Shown one piece after another: positions 1 through 5,154 of a DNA stretch of 5,582 nt. A model generated the notes under the pieces. It ran no database searches and was not told the DNA's origin. It saw nothing but the letters and a program-made list of their open reading frames with translations. Made by a program: the position numbers and the translations under genes. The number at the start of each line of letters is the position of its first letter. Position 1 is the first letter of the stretch. This DNA is from Psychroflexus sp. (lineage in GTDB: Bacteria; Bacteroidota; Bacteroidia; Flavobacteriales; Flavobacteriaceae), in contig PXBV01000169.1 of the NCBI GenBank assembly GCA_003565575.1, forward strand, positions 1 through 5,582, written 5' to 3'.

Positions 1-182
1 AAATTAACGCCCAAAATATAAAACCAACCTAGGTTTTTGGACACTAATTCTTGTGTAACACTAAAAAAATTAGAGGCTTTATCAACAAACAACAGCGTTA
101 AGCCTATGGATAAGAAAATTAAAAACGAAGCGAGAAAGAAAACAGTTCTATTAAGCTTAAAGCCAAAGTTCGACTTGTTCAT
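1..182 (-). CDS. BCCT-family transporter, N-terminal fragment (runs off the left edge)
   Basis: Reading leftward from ATG at 182-180, a frame stays open to the window edge and gives the first 60 residues of a protein. BCCT carriers import betaine, choline, carnitine and related quaternary ammonium solutes across the inner membrane, usually driven by Na+ or H+. The fragment has a short polar N-terminus, a hydrophobic first membrane segment at about residues 13-33 and an amphipathic linker. It then shows LGWFYILGVN at 51-60, which closely matches the start of the second helix in this family (BetP has a very similar FGWFYILAV). The start is preceded by an A-rich leader (AAAAAATAATAGA) and lies about 50 nt past the helicase terminator, so it is probably transcribed on its own. 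Substrate and coupling ion cannot be judged because the rest of the protein (normally 500 residues or more) is outside. Family assignment is from recalled motifs, not a search. Confidence 0.82.
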   Translation of the reverse strand, partial: MNKSNFGFKLNRTVFFLASFLIFLSIGLTLLFVDKASNFFSVTQELVSKNLGWFYILGVN

Positions 183-232
183 TCTATTATTTTTTCAAGT
201 CATTATTCATATTGCCTTGTTTTTTAAAACAA

Positions 233-261
233 ATCAGGGCTGTTAAAAAAACAGCCCTGAT
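233..261 (-). terminator. Rho-independent terminator of the helicase gene
   Basis: This is a perfect 12-bp stem (233-244 paired with 250-261, ATCAGGGCTGTT with its complement) around a 5-nt loop. On the minus strand it lies 11 nt after the helicase stop codon and is followed by a T-rich tail (TTGTTTT). On the plus strand the following bases are not T-rich, so termination is mainly leftward. It separates the helicase from the downstream BCCT gene. Confidence 0.85.
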
Positions 262-272
262 ATCGTTACAAA

Positions 273-1772
273 TTAGCTCATAAAATGATCATTAATTTTA
301 ACTCTTAATTTTCTTACGTAGTCTTCATAAAGCCAATCTCTGTAATTCTTCGTATTGTTGATGATACAATTGGAGTAGCGCTTTATTCTATCTTTGATAT
401 CATCTTTCAACTCTCTAGCCAAAATTCTAGCATCAAAAACATCTTCAGAATTTTCCGCACACATTTTTGCATGTTGAGCAATTGATTCTTCAAGGACTAG
501 CTTGGATTTCTCTCCGTTGTTTACAGTTTCATTATATCTTCTTCTTATATCAAAATCTATGTCTTTTGAATTTTTAAACATTTGCCTTATCTCATCAGGC
601 ATTTCGTATTTAAAATTGAGTTCAATTTCTTCATCAGACACCATATTGTCCAAGAAATAGTCAGGATTCTCAAAAATAAGTTGCCAGTCTACATCCGCGT
701 CCCAAGGACCAAATCTTGCAATATTGTTACCAAGATCAATCACATTAAAGGTGTCTTTATTAGGTAGTTTTCTTGAGCCTCTACCTATCATTTGGAAATA
801 TAAGGTCAAGGACTTAGTTGCTCTGTTAAGAATAATATTTTCAACTGTGGGTTCATCAAAGCCTGTGGTTAAAATACTTACAGAAGTAAGTATGGCATCA
901 GGTTTTTCTCTAAACCATTTTAAAATCGCTTTTCTTTCTTTTTTATTATGGGTGTTATCTAAGTGTTTGATTTCATAGCCAGCATCTTTAAAAGTTTGGT
1001 ATACGTACCATGAGGTATTAATACCATTATTAAAGATAAGTGTTTTTTTACCTTTACATTTCTCTTCATAGGCTTGGATTAACTTTTCTTGCATATCCAA
1101 ATTGGTGTATAAATCTTCTGAAGATTTTACAGTATAGTCACCAGTTATTCCTACTTGAAGAGTTCCTAAACCTACATCATAACTATACATTTTAGCTTCT
1201 GCTAAAAACCCTTTTTCTATAAGGGAAGAAATAGAATTACCAACAATAAGCTCCTCATAATTTCTATGCATGGGTAGTTTGATATTGGAACTCAAAGGTG
1301 TTGCAGTAACACCAAGGATAAACGCCTTATTCAAATATCCAAAAAGCTTAGTAAAAGAATTGTAATGTGCCTCATCAATTATAGCTAAGCCAATATTTTT
1401 CATATTGAGCTTTTCTTCATTCAGCCTATTATTTAAAGTTTCAACCATGGCTACAAAGCACATGTACTCATTATCATCTGATAATTCTTTAACTTTAGAA
1501 TTTATAATTTTATTACGAACACCAAAACCTTCAAGCATATCAGAAGTTTGCCTGCACAGTTCAATTCTATGCGTAAGAACTATCACTTTTTTTCCTGTTT
1601 TTTCAATATAACGTCTTACAATCTCAGAAAAAACAACCGTTTTACCTCCGCCTGTAGGCAATTGATACAATAAATTGTAATTATCTGGACTATTATCAAT
1701 CTTATCAAAGATTTTAATGAGATCTTTTTCTTGGTAATCGTAAAGGCTCTTTTCTGCAGTATGTTCAGACAT
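273..1772 (-). CDS. SF2 DEAD/DEAH-box helicase, RadD-like
   Basis: This is an ATP-dependent superfamily 2 helicase/translocase of 499 residues. All core motifs are visible: a Q-motif-like LYDYQ (10-14), Walker A LPTGGGKT (38-45), motif Ia around LTHRIELCRQ (66-75), Walker B DEAH (133-136), motif III TATP (156-159), motif V TTGFDEP (322-328) and motif VI QMIGRGSR (347-354) with both arginine fingers. The block from motif V to VI, with its ILTTGFD.P and Q.IGRG.R pattern, resembles E. coli RadD (YejH), a DNA-repair helicase. I infer a role in DNA or RNA processing, but the exact function is unknown. The C-terminal ~140 residues are charged and helical-looking, without the cysteine cluster I associate with RadD. 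The frame could extend to a TTG at 1817, but I prefer ATG 1772: it has AAGGA 5 nt upstream, and a promoter-like TATTTTTG box overlaps the TTG. Confidence 0.9.
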   Translation of the reverse strand: MSEHTAEKSLYDYQEKDLIKIFDKIDNSPDNYNLLYQLPTGGGKTVVFSEIVRRYIEKTGKKVIVLTHRIELCRQTSDMLEGFGVRNKIINSKVKELSDDNEYMCFVAMVETLNNRLNEEKLNMKNIGLAIIDEAHYNSFTKLFGYLNKAFILGVTATPLSSNIKLPMHRNYEELIVGNSISSLIEKGFLAEAKMYSYDVGLGTLQVGITGDYTVKSSEDLYTNLDMQEKLIQAYEEKCKGKKTLIFNNGINTSWYVYQTFKDAGYEIKHLDNTHNKKERKAILKWFREKPDAILTSVSILTTGFDEPTVENIILNRATKSLTLYFQMIGRGSRKLPNKDTFNVIDLGNNIARFGPWDADVDWQLIFENPDYFLDNMVSDEEIELNFKYEMPDEIRQMFKNSKDIDFDIRRRYNETVNNGEKSKLVLEESIAQHAKMCAENSEDVFDARILARELKDDIKDRIKRYSNCIINNTKNYRDWLYEDYVRKLRVKINDHFMS

Positions 1773-1814
1773 AAATTCCTTAAAGTTGGTGTATGAAATA
1801 AAATTAATGGTTTG

Positions 1815-1822
1815 CAAAAATA
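1815..1822 (-). promoter_or_regulatory. Candidate -7 promoter element of the helicase gene
   Basis: The minus strand reads TATTTTTG here, a full match to the Bacteroidota -7 consensus TAnnTTTG, 42 nt upstream of the preferred ATG at 1772. I see no clear TTG at the -33 position. If this box is used, transcription starts after the in-frame TTG at 1817, which argues for the shorter helicase. Confidence 0.4.
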
Positions 1823-1949
1823 AGCAGATAAAAGCGTTTATAGAAATTATTTAGGAATTTATAAATAAAATCTAAGCTTAAGCTGAAACCAATTTTAAGT
1901 TTATTTGAAAAATAGTAGAAACAATGACGTGTTTATAAAAACTAAAAAT

Positions 1950-1957
1950 TATTTTTG
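1950..1957 (+). promoter_or_regulatory. Candidate -7 promoter element of the acidic protein-yebC operon
   Basis: TATTTTTG matches the Bacteroidota -7 consensus TAnnTTTG. A GTG at 1929-1931, 18 nt upstream, could serve as a degenerate -33 TTG. The predicted start site, around 1963, would leave a leader of about 20 nt before the TTG start at 1983 and would lie downstream of the alternative TTG at 1905. Confidence 0.4.
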
Positions 1958-1982
1958 TGGTACATCAAAAAATAAATTACTC

Positions 1983-2366
1983 TTGGAAAATAAAAAAGCA
2001 TTAAAACTTATAGACTCCATTACAAAAAAATTAGAATCAAGTCAAGTCATAGCTGATGAAGTGGTGGAAATGATTAAAGAATTAAGACCTTATGCTGTAG
2101 AGGAAAAGCTTCCTGTTGTAGCTAAATCATTAAGGCTAGTTTACGAACACATTGATGAAAATGAGGTTTTTGTAATTCCGATACCACAAGATGAACCTCT
2201 CACAGACGATGAAATTGATGAAGAAGATCAAATGGAATCTACAGATATTATTACCGGGGCCGAAAGCTTGCTTTACCTTATTAATTTGATAAAAAAGTCT
2301 GAGAATCCAGCCAATAAAGCTGAAATAAGGGAATATAATCGTAAAATGGAAGCATTTGCTGAATAA
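1983..2366 (+). CDS. Acidic protein of unknown family, co-transcribed with yebC
   Basis: I do not recognise this family. The predicted product has 127 residues and no signal peptide or membrane segment, so it is probably cytoplasmic. The N-terminal two thirds look helical (KKALKLIDSITKKL at 4-17, then a conserved-looking ELRPYAVEEKLPVVAKSLRL at 33-52). These are followed by VFVIPIP (62-68), a very acidic linker (70-86) and a helical C-terminus (93-127). The gene stops only 8 nt before yebC, so the two are likely one operon and perhaps functionally linked. There is no ATG before residue 30. I chose TTG 1983 (MENKKALK...) because a TATTTTTG promoter box lies just upstream. The frame also opens at TTG 1905, which would add 26 residues with a different, Asn/Lys-rich composition. 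The start is the least certain part; the coding nature itself looks sound. Confidence 0.75.
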   Translation: MENKKALKLIDSITKKLESSQVIADEVVEMIKELRPYAVEEKLPVVAKSLRLVYEHIDENEVFVIPIPQDEPLTDDEIDEEDQMESTDIITGAESLLYLINLIKKSENPANKAEIREYNRKMEAFAE

Positions 2367-2374
2367 TAACAGGT

Positions 2375-3085
2375 ATGGGAAGAGCATTTGAGTTTAGAAA
2401 AGCTAGAAAAATGAAACGCTGGTCAGCTATGGCCAAAACCTTTACAAGACTCGGCAAGGACATAGTCATGGCAGTAAAAGAAGGCGGACCAGATCCCGAA
2501 ACCAATGCCAAATTAAGAGCGGTCATACAAAATGCAAAGGCTGCTAATATGCCAAAAGATAATGTTGAAAGAGCTATAAAACGCGCTTCTGACAAAAACC
2601 TTGGAGATTACAAAACTGTTTTATATGAAGGTTATGCTCCTCACGGCATAGCCATATTGGTTGAAACTGCTACAGATAATACCAATCGTACAGTAGCTAA
2701 TATTAGATCTTATTTTAATAAATGTGACGGAAACCTGGGTACTTCTGGTTCAGTAGAATTTATGTTTGACCATACGTGTAATTTTAGAATTGCTTCTGAA
2801 GGAATAGATGTAGAAGAGTTGGAACTAGAAATGATTGACTTTGGAGCTGAAGAGGTGTTTGAAGATGAAGATGGAATTATGATATATGCGCCTTTTCAAA
2901 ATTTTGGTGACATTCAAAAATATTTAGAAGAAAAATCTATTGAAATAGAATCCTCTGGGTTTGATAGAATTCCACAGGTAACAAAAACCTTAAGTGAAGA
3001 TCAAAAGCAAGATGTAGAAAAACTTTTGGAAAAAATTGAAGAGGATGATGATGTACAGAACGTCTACCACACCATGAATGAATGA
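2375..3085 (+). CDS. yebC: YebC/PmpR/TACO1-family protein
   Basis: This 236-residue protein is about the usual family length. YebC/PmpR proteins were long annotated as DNA-binding transcriptional regulators, while the mitochondrial relative TACO1 and more recent bacterial work point to a translation factor that helps ribosomes through difficult stretches such as polyproline. Family hallmarks are visible: KEGGPDPETNAKLRAVIQNA (35-54), then ANMPKDNVERAIKRA, the YEGYAP.G.A..VE segment near 84-97, TDNTNRTVANIR with the GNLGTSGSVEFMF stretch, and an acidic C-terminal domain. The N-terminus is MGRAFEFRKARKMKRWSAMA rather than the usual MAGHSKW.NIKHRK, a form I associate with Bacteroidota. ATG 2375 follows the upstream stop by 8 nt, indicating translational coupling or an operon. 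The stop codon lies inside a short ATGA tandem repeat, and a bidirectional terminator follows at 3098. Confidence 0.95.
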   Translation: MGRAFEFRKARKMKRWSAMAKTFTRLGKDIVMAVKEGGPDPETNAKLRAVIQNAKAANMPKDNVERAIKRASDKNLGDYKTVLYEGYAPHGIAILVETATDNTNRTVANIRSYFNKCDGNLGTSGSVEFMFDHTCNFRIASEGIDVEELELEMIDFGAEEVFEDEDGIMIYAPFQNFGDIQKYLEEKSIEIESSGFDRIPQVTKTLSEDQKQDVEKLLEKIEEDDDVQNVYHTMNE

Positions 3086-3097
3086 ATGAATAAAATA

Positions 3098-3129
3098 ATA
3101 AAGGCTAAACATTAAAATTTAGCCTTTAT
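3098..3129. terminator. Bidirectional terminator between yebC and the Lrp gene
   Basis: This is a perfect 12-bp stem (3098-3109 with 3118-3129, ATAAAGGCTAAA with its complement) around an 8-nt loop. It lies 12 nt after the yebC stop and 10 nt after the convergent Lrp stop. On the minus strand it is followed by a T-rich run (TATTATTTTATTC). The plus-strand tail is AT-rich but less T-rich. It probably serves both genes. Confidence 0.75.
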
Positions 3130-3139
3130 AAATTAGTAA

Positions 3140-3622
3140 TTACATATTTTCAAATATTGATTTCATTAGCCTAGTCTTATCATTTAGGCTCTCCTCCATA
3201 GAAATCATAGTCTCTGTTCTGCTCACACCATCTATATCATCTATTAAAAATATAATATTTTTTGCGTGTTCTGTATTTCTAGCTCTTATTTTACAAAATA
3301 AATTAAATTTTCCAGTAGTAACGTGTGCTACAGTAATATTAGGAATCTCTTCGAGTCTATTGAGCACAAACTGAGTTTGAGAAGTTTTTTCCAGAAAAAT
3401 TCCAACATAAGCTATAAACGTATAGCCTAATTTCTTGTAATTCAATGTAAGAGAGGAGCCAATTATAATACCATTCTCTTCCATTTTTTTCACACGAACA
3501 TGAACGGTACCTGCAGAAATGTCAAGTTTTTTAGCTATATCTGTAAATGGTGTTCTTGTATTGTCTATCAGCATGTTTAAAATCTGATGATCTGTATCGT
3601 CCAATTTAAGTTTTAATTTCAT
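3140..3622 (-). CDS. Lrp/AsnC-family transcriptional regulator
   Basis: This 160-residue feast/famine regulator is typical in length. An N-terminal winged helix-turn-helix occupies roughly residues 7-55: LDDTDHQILNMLIDNTR, then helix 2 FTDIAKKLDI (26-35) and recognition helix SAGTVHVRVKKMEENG (36-51). The C-terminal RAM domain, about 66-147, has alternating strands, including YTFIAYVGIFL (67-77), the ligand-pocket type segment HVTTGKFNLFCKIRAR (100-115) and the strand TETMISMEES (136-145). Such proteins form octamers or larger disks and sense amino acids or related metabolites; the effector and targets here cannot be told. ATG 3622 is the only upstream start in a well-aligned position. The gene is monocistronic: terminators lie on both sides, and a promoter-like TATTTTTG box lies 30 nt upstream. 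Autoregulation is common in the family, but I see no convincing binding site. Confidence 0.93.
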   Translation of the reverse strand: MKLKLKLDDTDHQILNMLIDNTRTPFTDIAKKLDISAGTVHVRVKKMEENGIIIGSSLTLNYKKLGYTFIAYVGIFLEKTSQTQFVLNRLEEIPNITVAHVTTGKFNLFCKIRARNTEHAKNIIFLIDDIDGVSRTETMISMEESLNDKTRLMKSIFENM

Positions 3623-3652
3623 AAAGTCAATTTCGTTACATTAAATAAAATT

Positions 3653-3660
3653 CAAAAATA
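3653..3660 (-). promoter_or_regulatory. Candidate -7 promoter element of the Lrp gene
   Basis: The minus strand reads TATTTTTG, matching the TAnnTTTG consensus, 30 nt upstream of the Lrp ATG. No clear -33 TTG is found at the usual distance; the upstream DNA is T-rich. The box lies just downstream of the M14 terminator, in the expected place for an independent promoter. Confidence 0.4.
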
Positions 3661-3675
3661 ATTAATATTTATGAT

Positions 3676-3703
3676 TAAAAAAGAAAGATTCAACTAAATC
3701 TTT
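3676..3703 (-). terminator. Weak rho-independent terminator of the M14 peptidase gene
   Basis: On the minus strand, 5 nt after the peptidase stop, AAAGATT (3703-3697) pairs with AATCTTT (3690-3684) across a 6-nt loop and is followed by CTTTTTTAATC. The stem is only 7 bp and AT-rich, but it is perfect, has a T6 tail and sits in the expected place. Confidence 0.5.
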
Positions 3704-3708
3704 ACTAA

Positions 3709-4857
3709 TTATACAACAATAACCTTATCGTTGAGTAAAAACTCCTTTAAAACCTCCCCTTCTTTTAGTAATGTTGAAGGTTTTAACTGAAATAAGAGTT
3801 GATTAGCATTTACTTCCCTATGTCCATAATAACTAGATAAATCACCAATTTTTTCAATTATAGGTAAAAATTGAATTTGTTTATTTGTCAATACTTCAGT
3901 GTATTGTACAGCTAAATCTACTGGTTTATCTTCAGTTGTTGCCCCTCTAATAATCACATCATAAAAAAGCTTTTCATTTTCTGGTATTGAAAAATACTCC
4001 TGAGCAGGAGCCACAATATCATTATTGGCTACGGCAGTCAACATTTCAAGTAACGCAATACATATAAAGCGCCTAGTTTGTTCTCTCTCATAATCATGAG
4101 CAAAATGTCCAGCTTCAAATAACACGGTAGGTGTGCCTTTTTGCTGAAAGTAATCCCCGATACAATTAATGTTAAATGAATCATCGTACCTACCTACTTG
4201 ATTAGGAATAAATTGCTGCAAAACCTTATTAGCTTTAGCAATTAAGCTCATAGAAACTTCCCTAGCTTGATTAATATCTCTTTGGGTATTGTATGCTGGA
4301 GATAAAAATGAAACCGTTGCTGGATGGTTTGAACGTCCTGCACTAAAAATAGTCCTCTGATCATGCATATTCAAACAAAATGAAGGTTGAAATTCATGGT
4401 AAACACGCTGTAAAACTTTACTCTCAGACTGTGTTTGCACTGTTGCATCTCTGTTTAAATCAACTCCATTAGAATTTACTCGAGTGTAAGCAATAGCACC
4501 ATCAGGATTTAGGACTGGTATAATTAGTAACTTGCAATTTTTTAGAATTACATCAGCAACTACTTGATCATAGGAAAAGTAATTCAATACATCAAAAACT
4601 GCTTTAGTAGTGGTGGTTTCATTTCCATGCATTTGAGACCAAATCAAAATTTTGGTTGAACCTTTGCCAATTTCAAAGGAAAAAATAGATCTTCCTTCTT
4701 CAGAAACTCCCTCCTTTTTTGTTTTTATAATTTTAGAAAAACGATGAATTGCATTCAATAAACCTTCTTCAGAAAGATATCTGCCCGATAAGTTTACCTC
4801 TTTAAATGAATCGTATTCTTTTAAAATGCTATCGTAAAGTTGTATTGTTTGGCTCAT
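3709..4857 (-). CDS. M14-family zinc carboxypeptidase, probably cytoplasmic
   Basis: This 382-residue metallopeptidase of the carboxypeptidase A (M14) fold removes or trims residues at peptide C-termini, or from cell-wall or modified peptides. The zinc ligands H77 and E80 (MHGNE) and H165 (NMHDQ) are all visible. So are NPDG (117-120), a substrate-binding arginine region (YTRVN, R126), the N-R pair in DLNRD (N135, R136) and the likely catalytic glutamate E248 in VLFEAGHF. The enzyme therefore looks intact. The last ~100 residues form an extra C-terminal, probably beta-rich, region. Substrate is unknown. The frame also opens at ATG 4923, but those 22 extra residues are encoded by the operator repeats and have no basic n-region, so I prefer ATG 4857, which gives no signal peptide. 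The gene is divergent from the XRE regulator, with three palindromic sites directly upstream, suggesting regulated expression. Confidence 0.9.
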   Translation of the reverse strand: MSQTIQLYDSILKEYDSFKEVNLSGRYLSEEGLLNAIHRFSKIIKTKKEGVSEEGRSIFSFEIGKGSTKILIWSQMHGNETTTTKAVFDVLNYFSYDQVVADVILKNCKLLIIPVLNPDGAIAYTRVNSNGVDLNRDATVQTQSESKVLQRVYHEFQPSFCLNMHDQRTIFSAGRSNHPATVSFLSPAYNTQRDINQAREVSMSLIAKANKVLQQFIPNQVGRYDDSFNINCIGDYFQQKGTPTVLFEAGHFAHDYEREQTRRFICIALLEMLTAVANNDIVAPAQEYFSIPENEKLFYDVIIRGATTEDKPVDLAVQYTEVLTNKQIQFLPIIEKIGDLSSYYGHREVNANQLLFQLKPSTLLKEGEVLKEFLLNDKVIVV

Positions 4858-4873
4858 GTTTACAAATGTATAA
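4858..4873. promoter_or_regulatory. Palindromic operator-like site A (GTTTACAWWTGTAAAC type)
   Basis: GTTTACAAATGTATAA matches 14 of 16 positions of the palindrome GTTTACAWWTGTAAAC and contains the core TACAAATGTA. It abuts the M14 start codon at 4857. Read on the minus strand it also holds TACATTTG, a match to the -7 consensus TAnnTTTG. A TTG lies 16 nt upstream in site B, so a leaderless start cannot be excluded. A bound protein would block transcription or early elongation of the peptidase gene. Confidence 0.6.
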
Positions 4874-4881
4874 AAAAAGAT

Positions 4882-4897
4882 TATTACAAATGTAAAC
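4882..4897. promoter_or_regulatory. Palindromic operator-like site B
   Basis: TATTACAAATGTAAAC matches 14 of 16 positions of GTTTACAWWTGTAAAC, with the same TACAAATGTA core as site A; the centres are 24 bp apart. The minus strand reads TACATTTG (4894-4887), a -7-like box that would give a leader of roughly 24 nt for the peptidase gene. No good -33 TTG is seen. Confidence 0.6.
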
Positions 4898-4915
4898 GTG
4901 TTAATTTGAGATTGA

Positions 4916-4931
4916 TTATACATTTGTAAAC
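4916..4931. promoter_or_regulatory. Palindromic operator-like site C
   Basis: TTATACATTTGTAAAC matches 14 of 16 positions of GTTTACAWWTGTAAAC. Its core TACATTTGTA is the reverse complement of the core in sites A and B. The centre is 34 bp from that of site B. It overlaps the alternative upstream ATG (4923) of the peptidase frame, which supports a regulatory rather than coding role for this DNA. Confidence 0.6.
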
Positions 4932-4949
4932 ACAGTCACAGCTAAAAAG

Positions 4950-4994
4950 TTAACAACCTGATGTGCATTGTGGAGTTATTCCAATATTAGCCAT
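4950..4994 (-). other. Possible 14-residue cysteine-containing micro-ORF
   Basis: On the minus strand, ATG at 4994-4992 opens a 14-codon frame reading MANIGITPQCTSGC and closes with TAA at 4952-4950. An in-frame TAA lies four codons upstream, so the frame is bounded. The start sits behind an A/T leader (AAATAAATAAT) of the kind seen before real genes here, and GCT is a common second codon. Its base composition is less AT-rich than the flanking spacer. The Thr/Cys/Gly tail recalls lanthipeptide cores such as the CTPGC of nisin, but there is no leader peptide and no modifying enzyme in view. Frames this short are frequent by chance, so I list it only as a candidate: a peptide, an upstream ORF of the peptidase transcript, or nothing. 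Confidence 0.2.
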
Positions 4995-5083
4995 ATTATT
5001 TATTTATATTACTTATTATCAGTTATTTAATAATATTCACTTGAATTATCTGTTTAAGAATAAACTAGCTTTTTTAACTTAAA

Positions 5084-5115
5084 TTGTTCAAACTGAGATT
5101 AAATGTTTACATTAG
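5084..5115 (+). promoter_or_regulatory. Candidate promoter of the XRE regulator gene
   Basis: TTG at 5084-5086 and TACATTAG at 5108-5115 are separated by 21 nt, fitting the Bacteroidota arrangement (TTG, about 19-23 nt, TAnnTTTG) with one mismatch in the -7 box. The expected start site, near 5121, leaves a leader of about 34 nt. The -7 box lies inside operator-like site D. Confidence 0.45.
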
Positions 5116-5120
5116 TAAAA
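5105..5120. promoter_or_regulatory. Palindromic operator-like site D, over the XRE promoter
   Basis: GTTTACATTAGTAAAA matches 14 of 16 positions of GTTTACAWWTGTAAAC and covers the predicted -7 box of the downstream XRE gene. This is the classic place for an autorepressor. A weaker relative, ATTTACAATGATAAAC (13 of 16), spans that gene's start codon at 5148-5163. Confidence 0.55.
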
Positions 5121-5154
5121 TTAATCACGTCAGCTTAATTTTAAATAATTTACA

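Noticed and set aside
217..232. Inverted repeat TTGTTTT/AAAACAA next to the terminator
   Set aside because: It is the T-rich tail of the terminator meeting an A-rich run; a 2-nt loop cannot form a useful hairpin and nothing suggests an operator.
37..246. Plus-strand open frame of 69 codons with a hydrophobic middle
   Set aside because: It starts with TTG, lies antisense to a clear BCCT N-terminus and ends inside the helicase terminator stem.
582..978. Two overlapping plus-strand open frames inside the helicase
   Set aside because: They are antisense to a complete helicase with all motifs and have no recognisable domain or promoter of their own.
1405..1611. Plus-strand open frame opposite the helicase ATPase domain
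   Set aside because: It is a shadow of the minus-strand coding sequence; its Ser/Phe-rich composition is typical of antisense reading.
1875..1884. 10-bp perfect palindrome AGCTTAAGCT in the helicase/acidic protein divergent region
   Set aside because: A single short AT-rich palindrome with no second copy in the region; chance is likely and no regulator can be linked to it.
1905..1982. N-terminal extension of the acidic protein from TTG 1905
   Set aside because: A promoter-like box lies within it and its Asn/Lys-rich composition differs from the rest, so it is probably leader DNA rather than coding, though not excluded.
2136..2595. Minus-strand open frames opposite the acidic protein and yebC
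   Set aside because: They are antisense to well-supported genes and have no family features; their hydrophobic Phe/Leu content mirrors Lys/Glu-rich coding DNA.
4950..4994. Lanthipeptide precursor gene
   Set aside because: Despite the CTSGC ending, there is no leader peptide, no LanB/LanC/LanM or transporter gene in the window, and 14 codons is too short for a normal precursor; kept only as a possible micro-ORF.
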